23,237 nt of DNA. Source: an uncultured Candidatus Melainabacteria bacterium (GTDB lineage Bacteria; Cyanobacteriota; Vampirovibrionia; Gastranaerophilales; Gastranaerophilaceae). The translations under genes and the position numbers were made by a program. The DNA lies in assembly GCA_934692295.1 (NCBI GenBank), contig CAKUTL010000021.1, positions 1-23,237 of the forward strand, written 5' to 3'. Positions 7,403 through 14,130 of this stretch are shown in pieces; positions within the stretch are counted from its first letter, which is position 1, and each line of letters begins with the position of its first letter. The notes beneath the pieces were generated by a model. The model was not told the DNA's origin. It made no database searches and saw nothing but the letters and a program-made list of their open reading frames with translations.

Positions 7403-7472
7403 GTTTTTTTTGAGGTGAGAATTGCCTGAACCATGATTATTATTGAGTTTGCCGAGGTTCTATAATTCACAA

Positions 7473-7501
7473 TTGACAAGTGTTTGAGCGATTACTAATT
7501 A
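7473..7501 (+). promoter_or_regulatory. Candidate upstream promoter of the SprA-like gene
   Basis: TTGACA (7473-7478), a 17-nt spacer, then TAATTA (7496-7501). The -35 box is consensus and the spacing is ideal; the -10 box is weak. It lies about 80 nt before the start codon at 7581, upstream of the better promoter at 7536. Confidence 0.45.
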
Positions 7502-7535
7502 CTTCTTAACATGTCGTTACAAATTTCAAAACACA

Positions 7536-7564
7536 TTGACAGGATATGCTTTGCTTGCTACAAT
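7536..7564 (+). promoter_or_regulatory. Strong sigma-70-type promoter of the SprA-like gene
   Basis: TTGACA (7536-7541), exactly 17 nt, then TACAAT (7559-7564). Predicted transcription starts near 7571, right at the AGGAG ribosome site (7571-7575), leaving a leader of only about 10 nt before the ATG at 7581. Any longer reading frame that begins with the TTG at 7536 would lie on top of this promoter, so the promoter helps decide the gene start. Confidence 0.65.
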
Positions 7565-7580
7565 GATAGCAGGAGTGTAT

Positions 7581-7937
7581 ATGGTAGTAAATTTGGCTTC
7601 AAAACAAGAGATTATTAATAGAAATTATAATCACATTTACGCACATGAGATGGCTCACAAGTCTGCTGGTGGGGTCTTTGCAGGTGCAATTTCAATTGAA
7701 CGAAATGCTGATGGTATCCCTGTTTCTGGACATGTGCCTATTCAGATGCCTGTTTTGAATAAAAAGAATCCTCAACAAACAATTGACCATGCTAATACTG
7801 TAATTCGTGCTGCTTTAGCTCCTTCTGATCCGTCTGGTCAAGATTATAAAGTTGCAAATCAAGCAAATCAGATTAAAATGAAAGCTCAAGCTCTAAAATC
7901 AAAATCTCAAGGGAATAAATTGGATTTACAAGCCTAG
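7581..7937 (+). CDS. Putative metalloprotease, SprA-related family (minimal form)
   Basis: The 118-residue protein matches the core of the SprA-related family (putative metalloprotease CJM1_0395 type). It has AHEMAHKSAGG (residues 21-31), with HEMAH as the zinc-protease HExxH motif, then AGAISIER, a GxxVSGHVPI strand, and the family-typical AALAPSDPSGQDYKVANQA followed by a basic Lys/Gln-rich tail. Typical members carry a long N-terminal extension; here almost nothing precedes the HExxH block. The start is ATG 7581, with AGGAG five nt upstream; an upstream in-frame TTG would add 15 residues encoded by the promoter. Proteolytic activity is unproven for the family and the substrate is unknown. 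Its neighbour 116 nt downstream is ftsZ. Confidence 0.75.
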   Translation: MVVNLASKQEIINRNYNHIYAHEMAHKSAGGVFAGAISIERNADGIPVSGHVPIQMPVLNKKNPQQTIDHANTVIRAALAPSDPSGQDYKVANQANQIKMKAQALKSKSQGNKLDLQA

Positions 7938-7966
7938 ATGTTGGAAATATTTCTGTTGCACTCTTT

Positions 7967-7993
7967 TTTGAATATTATTACAAAATATTCAAA
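7967..7993 (+). repeat. 10-bp inverted repeat upstream of the ftsZ promoter
   Basis: TTTGAATATT (7967-7976) and AATATTCAAA (7984-7993) are perfect inverted arms around a 7-nt spacer. It ends 3 nt before the candidate ftsZ -35 box. There is no T-run on its + strand 3' side, so it is a poor terminator for the SprA-like gene. An operator is possible. Confidence 0.5.
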
Positions 7994-7996
7994 TAC

Positions 7997-8024
7997 GTGA
8001 AATGTAAATTTTTTAGTATATAAT
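7997..8024 (+). promoter_or_regulatory. Candidate promoter of ftsZ
   Basis: GTGAAA (7997-8002), a 16-nt spacer, then a consensus TATAAT (8019-8024), about 30 nt before the ftsZ ATG. The -10 box is strong and the -35 box is weak. Confidence 0.5.
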
Positions 8025-8053
8025 ATAAATAAAAATGAAACGTAGGAGGTACA

Positions 8054-9190
8054 ATGGATAATATAGTTTCAAATTATGATAATAATAATCAAAGATCGAA
8101 TATAAATCCTACCAGAATCAAGGTTATTGGTGTCGGCGGTGGCGGCGGAAATGCTGTAAACCGTATGATTAAAGCAAAACTTGCAGGCGTTGAATTCTGG
8201 TTGATGAATACAGATTTACAAGTTTTGACATATAGCAATGTTCCTAACAAATTGCAATTAGGTGTTGCAACAACAAAAGGTTTGGGTTCAGGTGGCGATC
8301 CTTCAACTGGTGAAAAAGCTGCAACAGAAATGAAAGATGATATCACAAGAGCTTTAGATGGTGCTGATATGGTATTTATCACTGCCGGCATGGGTGGTGG
8401 AACAGGTACTGGTGCAGCTCCAATCGTTGCTCAAATCGCTAGAGATTTAGGAATTTTGACTATTGCGTTTGTTACAAAACCTTTCTCTTGGGAAGGTAAG
8501 AAAAGAATGGCTCAGGCTGAAGCAGGTATTGAAAAACTTAAAAAATATGTTGATGCTATTCTTGTTGTTCCGAATGATAAGTTACTTCAAGTTGTTGAAC
8601 GCCAAATCGGTTTGAGAGAAGCTTTCTGTGTAACAGATGAAGTTCTATACCGTGGTATTCAAGGCTTGTCAGATATTATCACTATCCCAGGCATGATTAA
8701 CATTGACTTTGCGGATGTAAGAAAAGTTGTTAAAGATTCTGGTACTGCATTGATGGGTATTGGTAGAGCTCAAGGCGAAGGCAGAGCTATTAAAGCTGCT
8801 GAAATGGCTATCAATTCACAACTTTTGGAATCTTCAATTGATGGTGCTTCCGGTATTATTGTTAATATTACTGGTAGTTCAAATATGACATTGTATGAAA
8901 TCAATGATGCTACAACAATTATCAATAACGTTGTTAAAGATGATGCCGATGTAATCATTGGTACTGCAATAAACGAAGCATTCCAAAACGAAATTCAGAT
9001 TACCGTTATCGCAACAGGTTTTTCTGAAAAACCAAACCAAAGTTCAATTAATACTCCGCAATTGTCAGCCGCTGAGTATTTCCAAGGTAAAACAAATTCA
9101 AATCTAGGAAACACAACATCTACAAATTCAGCATTTCCTCAAATGCCTCAAATGAAGTTAGATGTTCCTGATTTCTTGAAAAAAGACTAG
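8054..9190 (+). CDS. ftsZ: Cell division GTPase FtsZ
   Basis: The 378-residue protein is a complete FtsZ, the tubulin homologue that polymerises into the division ring. It has an N-terminal GTP-binding fold with GVGGGGGNAVNRM (26-38), the tubulin signature GGGTGTG (114-120), and the T7 synergy loop NIDFADVRKV (216-225) supplying the catalytic Asp. A Ser/Asn/Thr-rich variable linker follows from about 326, and then the conserved C-terminal peptide LDVPDFLKKD that in other bacteria binds FtsA, ZipA or SepF. AGGAGGT precedes the ATG. No other division genes (ftsA, ftsQ, mur) are adjacent, as also seen in cyanobacterial genomes. A strong terminator follows, so it is probably a single-gene unit. 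Confidence 0.98.
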   Translation: MDNIVSNYDNNNQRSNINPTRIKVIGVGGGGGNAVNRMIKAKLAGVEFWLMNTDLQVLTYSNVPNKLQLGVATTKGLGSGGDPSTGEKAATEMKDDITRALDGADMVFITAGMGGGTGTGAAPIVAQIARDLGILTIAFVTKPFSWEGKKRMAQAEAGIEKLKKYVDAILVVPNDKLLQVVERQIGLREAFCVTDEVLYRGIQGLSDIITIPGMINIDFADVRKVVKDSGTALMGIGRAQGEGRAIKAAEMAINSQLLESSIDGASGIIVNITGSSNMTLYEINDATTIINNVVKDDADVIIGTAINEAFQNEIQITVIATGFSEKPNQSSINTPQLSAAEYFQGKTNSNLGNTTSTNSAFPQMPQMKLDVPDFLKKD

Positions 9191-9211
9191 GTTTAAATTT
9201 AATTGCATATA

Positions 9212-9246
9212 AAAAAGAGTAAGTTCAAATTGGGCTTACTCTTTTT
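9212..9246 (+). terminator. Rho-independent terminator of ftsZ
   Basis: AAAAAGAGTAAG (9212-9223) pairs perfectly with CTTACTCTTTTT (9235-9246) around an 11-nt loop, ending in five T and more T downstream. Confidence 0.85.
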
Positions 9247-9299
9247 ATTTTATTGTGTTAAATTGTAGTTACGAGTACAGAAAAAGTGAGGAAAAGATT

Positions 9300-9587
9300 A
9301 TGACAGATAAACCGGAAGTTATTCAATACAGAACAGTTGGAACTTGTTGCCAATTAATGCAAGTTGCTATTCAAGATGGAAAAGTTATTGATGCAGAATT
9401 TCTTGGTGGATGCAATGGAAATTTAAAAGGCATTAAAAGTTTAATTAAAGGGATGGCTATTGATGATGTTATTGAAAAATTGCAAGGTATTACTTGCGGT
9501 TCAAAATCAACAAGTTGTCCGGATCAATTGGCAAAATGTTTGATTGAGTATAAGACCAAAAATCTTTCAGCTGCAAAAAGTGAATAA
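9300..9587 (+). CDS. TSCPD-domain protein (TIGR03905 type)
   Basis: The 95-residue protein is almost entirely one TSCPD domain, named after the motif seen here in STSCPDQLAKCLIEY. It carries the family's Cys pattern: GTCCQLMQVAI near residue 16, LGGCNGNLKGIKSLIKG near 40, ITCGSKSTSCPD near 61-72 and KCL. This domain is also found at the C-terminus of some adenosylcobalamin-dependent ribonucleotide reductases, and the cysteines are probably metal-binding or redox active. The free-standing form has no established function. I chose ATG 9300, with GAGGAAAAG just upstream, rather than the in-frame GTG at 9255, which would add 15 unconserved residues next to the ftsZ terminator. Confidence 0.85.
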   Translation: MTDKPEVIQYRTVGTCCQLMQVAIQDGKVIDAEFLGGCNGNLKGIKSLIKGMAIDDVIEKLQGITCGSKSTSCPDQLAKCLIEYKTKNLSAAKSE

Positions 9588-9684
9588 GATCGTTGGAGTT
9601 GAAAGTCTATAAATCTTTAAAAAACACTTTGTAATCTCTTATGTTTCAAGGATGTCAAGAGTCAAACTCCCCCAAGTGGCTAGT

Positions 9685-9710
9685 CGTATTTTTACGTAGG
9701 TAAAAATACG
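9685..9710. repeat. Perfect 11-bp inverted repeat
   Basis: CGTATTTTTAC (9685-9695), loop GTAG, then GTAAAAATACG (9700-9710). No T-run follows on either strand, so it is not a standard terminator. It could be an RNA hairpin or an operator just upstream of the candidate proB promoter. Confidence 0.7.
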
Positions 9711-9714
9711 GATA

Positions 9715-9744
9715 TTTACAAATTCTTAAATCATATGGTATATT
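9715..9744 (+). promoter_or_regulatory. Candidate distal promoter of proBA
   Basis: TTTACA (9715-9720), an 18-nt spacer ending in TGG, then TATATT (9739-9744). It predicts a start near 9751 and a leader of about 166 nt for proB. Confidence 0.4.
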
Positions 9745-9750
9745 AGGAAT

Positions 9751-9829
9751 GTCGGTTAAGGCTCACACCCGAGAGAAATAAAAACTCTTAAAAGTCTTAG
9801 ATTTTTCGATGGTAAAGCTGTTTGCCGAT
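9751..9829 (+). ncRNA. Possible structured leader of proBA
   Basis: Hand folding pairs GTCGG (9751-9755) with CCGAT (9825-9829), GGCT (9760-9763) with AGCT (9816-9819), and ACC (9767-9769) with GGT (9811-9813), closing an inner GAGAG/CTCTT hairpin. The pairings are nested in the right order, as in a riboswitch-like element. It matches no riboswitch class I know, and no covariation data are available, so this is weak. Confidence 0.25.
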
Positions 9830-9904
9830 TTGTGCAGGTTGTTTCTTGCATTAGTAAAAACTTATTTTCAAATTTTAATACTTTTATTATTTTATTCTCC
9901 GTGA

Positions 9905-9910
9905 TAAAAT
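9905..9910 (+). promoter_or_regulatory. Candidate -10 box adjacent to the proB start
   Basis: TAAAAT ends 6 nt before the proB ATG, the same geometry as at dnaA. There is no good Shine-Dalgarno between them (only TTCGGGT). Transcription from here would give a nearly leaderless mRNA. The -35 region is only TTTTAT. Confidence 0.3.
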
Positions 9911-9916
9911 TCGGGT

Positions 9917-11065
9917 ATGGATAGATTTGAATTTATTAAAGCAAAACGTATCGTTTTCAAGTTAGGAACTAATGTATTAAGAAATGACGATGGCTATGTA
10001 TCTTTGCCACGAGTTTACACATTTATTGAGGATATTGCTCGTCTTGTGAAATCTGGGAAAGAGGTTATTATTGTAACTTCTGGTGCTGTAGGTTTGGGCA
10101 AAAAAAGACTTGGCTTAGAGGATACAAGCGGAACTGCACTAAAACAAGCCTGTGCTGCAATTGGGCAAGGTAAGTTGATGTCAATCTATGAAAATGGTTT
10201 TGACACATATGGTTTGACTGCTGCACAAATTCTTTTAACAGAAGATGATTTTTCTATTCGTCAAAGATATTTGAGCTTGAGAACCACTTTTAACAAATTG
10301 CTTGAGTTAGGTGTAATTCCTGTAATCAACCAAAATGATACGGTTTCAACTCTTGATGTTGCACTTCGTTATGTCAAAGATGATATGCAAGTTTGTTTTT
10401 CTGATAACGATAAACTTTCAGCCCTTGTTGCAAGTGAACTTGATGCAGATTTGTTGGTTATATTATCAGATATTAACGGGTTGTATGACGATAATCCAAA
10501 ATCTAATCCAAATGCTAAATTAATAAAATCTGTAAAAGAAGTTAACGATGACATTCTTGCTCTAGCTTCCGGTGTTTCAGACGGTGGTAGAGGCGGAATG
10601 GAAACAAAACTAAAAGCAGCAAGACTTGTTACAAGATTTGGCGGCAAAGTTCTTATCGCAAATGGAAAACAACCTTACATTATTAAAAGAATTTTTGAGG
10701 GTGAAGATTTAGGAACTATGTTTTTACCGTCAGACGAAAATCTTTCAGATAAGAAACGCTGGATTGGTTATGCAACAAATATCGTCGGTAAAATTATCGT
10801 GAATGATGGTGCTAAACATGCCTTGATTTCCAAAGAAAAAAGTTTGTTGCCAATTGGCGTAATAGGGGTTAAAAATCATTTCCAAAAAGGAGATGTAATT
10901 TCTATTCTAGATGAAGACAAACATGAATTTGCCCGTGGTATTGTCAACTACGATTCAGAATCTTGTAAAAAAGTTATAGGTTCTCATTCAGATAATATTG
11001 CAGATATTCTAGGGTTCAAAAACTATGATGCAATTATTACTCGTGATAATATAACAATTTTATAA
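9917..11065 (+). CDS. proB: Glutamate 5-kinase with PUA domain
   Basis: First enzyme of proline synthesis: it phosphorylates L-glutamate to glutamyl-5-phosphate using ATP. The 382-residue protein has the amino acid kinase fold (about 8-260) with FKLGTNVL (14-21), VTSGAVGLG (53-61), INQNDTVS (137-144), the FSDNDKLSA nucleotide/substrate loop (161-169) and GGMETKL (226-232). A C-terminal PUA domain follows (about 284-360), as in E. coli ProB of about 367 residues. The amino acid kinase domain in the family is feedback-inhibited by proline. proA follows 23 nt downstream and forms an operon with it. The ribosome site before ATG 9917 is poor, so start efficiency may depend on the leader discussed at 9751 or on near-leaderless initiation. 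Confidence 0.96.
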   Translation: MDRFEFIKAKRIVFKLGTNVLRNDDGYVSLPRVYTFIEDIARLVKSGKEVIIVTSGAVGLGKKRLGLEDTSGTALKQACAAIGQGKLMSIYENGFDTYGLTAAQILLTEDDFSIRQRYLSLRTTFNKLLELGVIPVINQNDTVSTLDVALRYVKDDMQVCFSDNDKLSALVASELDADLLVILSDINGLYDDNPKSNPNAKLIKSVKEVNDDILALASGVSDGGRGGMETKLKAARLVTRFGGKVLIANGKQPYIIKRIFEGEDLGTMFLPSDENLSDKKRWIGYATNIVGKIIVNDGAKHALISKEKSLLPIGVIGVKNHFQKGDVISILDEDKHEFARGIVNYDSESCKKVIGSHSDNIADILGFKNYDAIITRDNITIL

Positions 11066-11088
11066 TCGCTAAAATTAGGAGAGAAGAT

Positions 11089-12345
11089 TTGGAAAAGAAT
11101 TTTATCGAAATTGCAAAGCAAGCAAAACAAGCATCATTAAAAATAGCTGAATTAAATACAGAAATTAAAAATTCTGCACTTAATAAAATTGCAGATTTTT
11201 TTGAGACTTGTAAAAACGAAATTTTTGAAGCAAATAAAAAAGATTTAGAAGAAGCTGAAAAATTAGTTAAAGATGGTGAAATTACAAAATCCACTTTCAA
11301 CCGTCTTAAACTAGATGAAAATAAAATGCGTGATATGATTCAAGGCGTTCGTGATATTGCAAGTCTTGAAGACCCAATTGGTAAAACTCTTTTCAAAAGA
11401 GAGTTGGATAAAGATTTAACTTTGTACAAAATATCTTGTCCAATCGGTGTATTGGGGATAATATTTGAAGCTAGACCAGATGTGATTTCACAAATTTCAT
11501 CTTTAGCGATAAAATCTTCTAACGCTGTAATTTTAAAAGGTGGAAAAGAATCAAAGCACACAAACGAAAAAATTATGGAAATAATTAACTCTGCCCTTGC
11601 TGAAGTTAAAGAGTTTCCGAAAAACGTTGTGCAGCAAGTTTTTACAAGAGATGATGTTGCCGAAATGCTAAAATGCGACAATTATATCAATCTAATTATC
11701 CCACGTGGTGGTAACAAGTTGGTTAAGTTTATCAAAGAAAATACAAAAATTCCGGTACTTGGACACGCAAGCGGAATTTGTCATATTTTTGTAGATGAGT
11801 CTGCGGATATTGAAATGGCATCTCGAGTTGTGATTGATGCAAAAACTCAATACCCGAGTGCATGTAACGCTGTAGAAACCCTTTTAATTCATAAAGATTT
11901 TCCAAAGGCAAATGACCTTTTGGCATCTTTGCAGCTTTCAGAAATTAAACTTGTTCCAAATCCTGATGATTGGTCAACAGAATATGGCGACAAGATTTTG
12001 TCCTACAGGTTTGTAAATTCTGTCGATGAAGCAATTGAACATATAAATACATATGGTTCAGGGCATACAGATAGTATTATAACAAAAAATGCTGAAAATG
12101 CTGAAAAATTTATGAATAATGTTGATTCTGCTGGAGTTTATATGAACGCATCAACTCGTTTTGCGGATGGTTTCCGTTATGGATTTGGAGCAGAAGTCGG
12201 AATTTCAACCAATAAAACTCACGCAAGAGGACCGGTGGGACTGGAAGGTTTGACGATTTATAAATATAAACTTATTGGTAATGGCAATATTGTAGATGAT
12301 TACGTCAAAGGTGTAAAACATTTCCACCATAAAGATATTGGTTAA
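11089..12345 (+). CDS. proA: Glutamate-5-semialdehyde dehydrogenase (gamma-glutamyl phosphate reductase)
   Basis: Second enzyme of proline synthesis: it reduces glutamyl-5-phosphate to the semialdehyde with NADPH. The 418-residue length matches E. coli ProA (417). Visible landmarks are IGVLGIIFEARPDV (119-132), LKGGKE (149-154), LIIPRGG (202-208), the catalytic Cys in YPSACNAVETLL (C259) and the closing RGPVGLEGLTIYKY. The start is TTG at 11089, supported by TAGGAGAG seven nt upstream and by the expected N-terminal length; there is no nearby in-frame ATG that keeps the N-terminal helix. It is co-transcribed with proB (23-nt gap). An 8-nt tandem repeat array begins immediately after its stop codon. 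Confidence 0.96.
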   Translation: MEKNFIEIAKQAKQASLKIAELNTEIKNSALNKIADFFETCKNEIFEANKKDLEEAEKLVKDGEITKSTFNRLKLDENKMRDMIQGVRDIASLEDPIGKTLFKRELDKDLTLYKISCPIGVLGIIFEARPDVISQISSLAIKSSNAVILKGGKESKHTNEKIMEIINSALAEVKEFPKNVVQQVFTRDDVAEMLKCDNYINLIIPRGGNKLVKFIKENTKIPVLGHASGICHIFVDESADIEMASRVVIDAKTQYPSACNAVETLLIHKDFPKANDLLASLQLSEIKLVPNPDDWSTEYGDKILSYRFVNSVDEAIEHINTYGSGHTDSIITKNAENAEKFMNNVDSAGVYMNASTRFADGFRYGFGAEVGISTNKTHARGPVGLEGLTIYKYKLIGNGNIVDDYVKGVKHFHHKDIG

Positions 12346-12452
12346 AGTTGATAAGTTCATTAAAAGTCTATAAGTCTATAGGTCAATAAGTTGATAAGTC
12401 TATAAGAGGATAAAGGCAATAGGGAACAGTGGAATAAGGAAATAAGTTCGTT
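12346..12452 (+). repeat. Degenerate 8-nt tandem repeat array, island 1
   Basis: Starting on the base after the proA stop, the sequence falls into 8-nt units: AGTTGATA, AGTTCATT, then from 12365 AGTCTATA twice, GGTCAATA, AGTTGATA, AGTCTATA, AGAGGATA. It continues into more diverged units such as GTGGAATA and AGGAAATA. Several units are exact copies. It resembles in kind the short tandem repeats of cyanobacterial genomes (usually 7 nt). Confidence 0.65.
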
Positions 12453-12460
12453 ACAATTAC

Positions 12461-12528
12461 GTCATTCTGAGGGGTTAACCGAGGAAAAGAAAATAAAATA
12501 TTTCAAAATTACCCGAAGAATCTCTGAC
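12461..12528 (+). repeat. B element copy 1 (68 nt)
   Basis: It runs from GTCATTCTGAGGGG to CCCGAAGAATCTCTGAC and has imperfect terminal inverted repeats (GTCA...TGAC, TTCT...AGAA, GGG...CCC). It is nearly identical to 19157-19224 over its 3' two thirds. Confidence 0.8.
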
Positions 12529-12554
12529 TGGACGCAATGTATTGTATCCGTACT

Positions 12555-12757
12555 GTCATTCCGAATTGACTAGAAAATAAGTTGAGATGAAATCGAAACG
12601 TAATTTTCTGTTCCTACTTGGTATTTCGGAATCTCTATCCGAACGCATTAGCTAGAGATGCTGAAACGGTCTTGGATTATTGGCGGGTCGGCTGGCTCAA
12701 CGCAATCCTCCCCTAGACGAGCTTCGCTCTTGCCAAAATCCGCAGTTCAGCATGACA
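12555..12757. repeat. Two inverted-repeat remnants
   Basis: ATTCCGAA (12558-12565) and TTCGGAAT (12625-12632) form one inverted pair that opens with GTCATTCCGAA. ATGCTGAA (12658-12665) and TTCAGCAT (12746-12753) form a second pair ending in CAGCATGAC. The segment between the second pair is visibly more GC-rich than neighbouring genes. They look like decayed relatives of the GTCATTCTGAG elements. Confidence 0.5.
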
Positions 12758-12771
12758 TTTGCGATTAGTTA

Positions 12772-12810
12772 GTTCCCTCGCCCCTTGTGGGAGAGGGTAA
12801 GGGAGAGGGG
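12772..12810. repeat. CCCTC/GAGGG palindromic element, island 1
   Basis: GTTCCCTCGCCCCTTG is followed by GGGAGAGGGTAAGGGAGAGGGG. Both halves are complementary. Related fragments occur at 14415-14428, 18937-19022 and 19239-19275. Confidence 0.55.
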
Positions 12811-12824
12811 TTGATATTTCTAAC

Positions 12825-12938
12825 TGTTCACTTTTTCTTTTTTATTTCGATGAAAAAAGAAAAAGTAGAACCGAAAAAGAAAAACACGAATGACCAAATG
12901 GCTCGAGTCATCAGGGGCAACGCCTCCGAACCCCCTAT
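12825..12938 (+). repeat. A element copy 1 (about 114 nt, two hairpins)
   Basis: The first part is a perfect 14-bp stem, ACTTTTTCTTTTTT against AAAAAAGAAAAAGT, around a 9-nt loop ATTTCGATG. The second part contains CTCGAG and a small stem GGGGC-AAC-GCCTC. It is almost identical to 19036-19148, and an inverted partial copy lies at 14341-14404. Confidence 0.85.
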
Positions 12939-12994
12939 ATAAGTTTGTCCCCCAAAAGTCGTATTTCTCCGAAATAAAAAGTGTCCTATGTAAT

Positions 12995-13022
12995 TTGATT
13001 ATTTTTCTTTATTTTTTATAAT
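12995..13022 (+). promoter_or_regulatory. Candidate promoter of the DAHP synthase gene
   Basis: TTGATT (12995-13000), a 16-nt spacer, then a consensus TATAAT (13017-13022), about 40 nt before the ATG at 13063. It lies just outside repeat island modules. Confidence 0.45.
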
Positions 13023-13062
13023 TTTAATAACAAAACTTAAAACTAGCGAGGTATGAATAGCA

Positions 13063-14112
13063 ATGATTATAATTATGGAACGTGATGCTACGGCTGAAAA
13101 TATCAAGGCTGTAACCGATTTACTAAACGAACATGAATTTCGTGTAATTGTTCACGAAGGTGATGTGCATACTGTCATTGATGCACTAGGCGATAAAACA
13201 ACACTTTCGCCAAACAGAATTGACGCAATGGATGGAGTTATGAAAATCAAATTCATCCGTGAACCGTTCAGATTGGCTTCAAGAGATAGAAAATCCGATG
13301 ATACCGTTATTGAATTTTCTAACGGTGTAAAAGTCGGAGGAGCAAACAGACCGGTATTTATGGTTGGACCTTGTTCTGTAGAAGAAGATTATGAAGGACT
13401 TTTGGAAGTTGCAACCGCTGCAAAAGAACTTGGCTGTCAATTTTTGAGAGGTGGAGCTTTCAAACCAAGAACTTCACCTTACGATTTTGACGGATTGGGC
13501 GAAAAGGCTCTTAAATACTTGGCTCAAGCAAGAGAAGCAACTGGATTGCTTGTTGTTACAGAGCTTATGGATGTTGAAGATTTGGATTTGGTTTGCGATT
13601 ATGCTGACGTAATTCAAGTTGGTGCAAGAAATATGCAAAATTTCCGACTCCTTAAAGCTGTTGGTAAATGTAACAAACCTGTAGTTTTAAAACGTGGACC
13701 GGCAAGTACAATTAGAGAATTTTTACTTGCGGCTGAACATATTTTGTATAACGGGAATGAACAAGTAATTCTTTGTGAAAGAGGATTGAAAAGTTTTGAT
13801 AACGCATTTACAAGAAACTTGATGGATATTGCTGCCGTTCCTGTTATCAAAAAATTATCACACTTACCAATTATTGTTGACCCTAGCCATGGAACAGGTC
13901 AAAGATATTTGATTGAACCAATGGCAAAAGCAGGTTTGGTAGTTGGTGCGGATGGCGTTATGGTTGAAGTTCATCACAATCCGGCAACCGCATTGAGTGA
14001 TGGAAAACAAAGTTTGTCTATTCCACAATTCAGAGAAGTATTTACAAAATTAAATAAAATGATTGATACTTTGCACCTCGAACGCAGCATGGCAATTCCA
14101 AATGTGGAATAG
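13063..14112 (+). CDS. aroF: 3-deoxy-7-phosphoheptulonate (DAHP) synthase, type I-beta
   Basis: First enzyme of the shikimate pathway: it condenses phosphoenolpyruvate with erythrose 4-phosphate. The 349-residue protein resembles the Thermotoga maritima enzyme (338 residues). A ferredoxin-like N-terminal domain (1-70, opening MIIIM) in that enzyme mediates feedback inhibition by tyrosine. A (beta/alpha)8 barrel follows. Motifs are GPCSVE (102-107), RGGAFKPRTSPY (129-140), VGARNMQNF (186-194), LKRG (209-212), VDPSHG (272-277), VEVH (301-304) and SDGKQS (312-317). The expected metal ligands are present: C104, H276, E302 and D313. The start aligns with the Thermotoga N-terminus, and GAGG lies about 10 nt upstream. 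It is flanked on both sides by repeat islands, so it is a single-gene unit. Its product feeds TyrA at 5175. Confidence 0.95.
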   Translation: MIIIMERDATAENIKAVTDLLNEHEFRVIVHEGDVHTVIDALGDKTTLSPNRIDAMDGVMKIKFIREPFRLASRDRKSDDTVIEFSNGVKVGGANRPVFMVGPCSVEEDYEGLLEVATAAKELGCQFLRGGAFKPRTSPYDFDGLGEKALKYLAQAREATGLLVVTELMDVEDLDLVCDYADVIQVGARNMQNFRLLKAVGKCNKPVVLKRGPASTIREFLLAAEHILYNGNEQVILCERGLKSFDNAFTRNLMDIAAVPVIKKLSHLPIIVDPSHGTGQRYLIEPMAKAGLVVGADGVMVEVHHNPATALSDGKQSLSIPQFREVFTKLNKMIDTLHLERSMAIPNVE

Positions 14113-14130
14113 TCTAGAAGCTAATATTGG

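Larger units (their letters stand above)
9588..9916 (+). other. 329-nt intergenic region before proB
   Basis: No protein-coding reading was found. It holds a perfect 11-bp hairpin (9685-9710), a promoter-like pair (9715-9744), a possible structured leader (9751-9829) and a second -10-like box next to proB (9905-9910). The segment 9604-9620 (AGTCTATAAATC) resembles the 8-nt repeat unit found after proA. Confidence 0.6.
12346..13062. other. Repeat island 1 (717 nt without a gene)
   Basis: No credible gene was found. The region is a mosaic: an 8-nt tandem array (12346-12452), a 68-nt B element (12461-12528), two nested inverted-repeat remnants (12555-12757), a CCCTC/GAGGG palindrome (12772-12810), a two-hairpin A element (12825-12938) and the aroF promoter region. 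The same modules recur in the other two long gaps. Confidence 0.75.

Noticed and set aside
7536..7580. TTG-initiated N-terminal extension (MTGYALLATMIAGVY) of the SprA-like protein, which looks like a membrane or signal segment
   Set aside because: The stretch coincides with a near-consensus promoter and lacks a ribosome site, whereas ATG 7581 has AGGAG at good spacing and matches the family core.
8089..8391. Minus-strand ORF of 100 residues inside ftsZ
   Set aside because: It is antisense to the most conserved part of FtsZ; no start signal.
9255..9299. GTG start adding 15 residues to the TSCPD protein
   Set aside because: It begins just after the ftsZ terminator, has no ribosome site and covers the GAGGAAAAG site of ATG 9300.
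9600..9720. Known structured RNA (6S, SRP, RNase P or tmRNA) in the gap before proB
   Set aside because: None of the conserved sequence blocks of these RNAs could be found.
12365..12412. CRISPR array
   Set aside because: The repeats are 8 nt, contiguous and without spacers; no cas genes are nearby.
12346..13062. Degenerate insertion sequence or pseudogene in island 1
   Set aside because: No frame shows transposase-like motifs. The content is explained by short palindromic modules that recur elsewhere.
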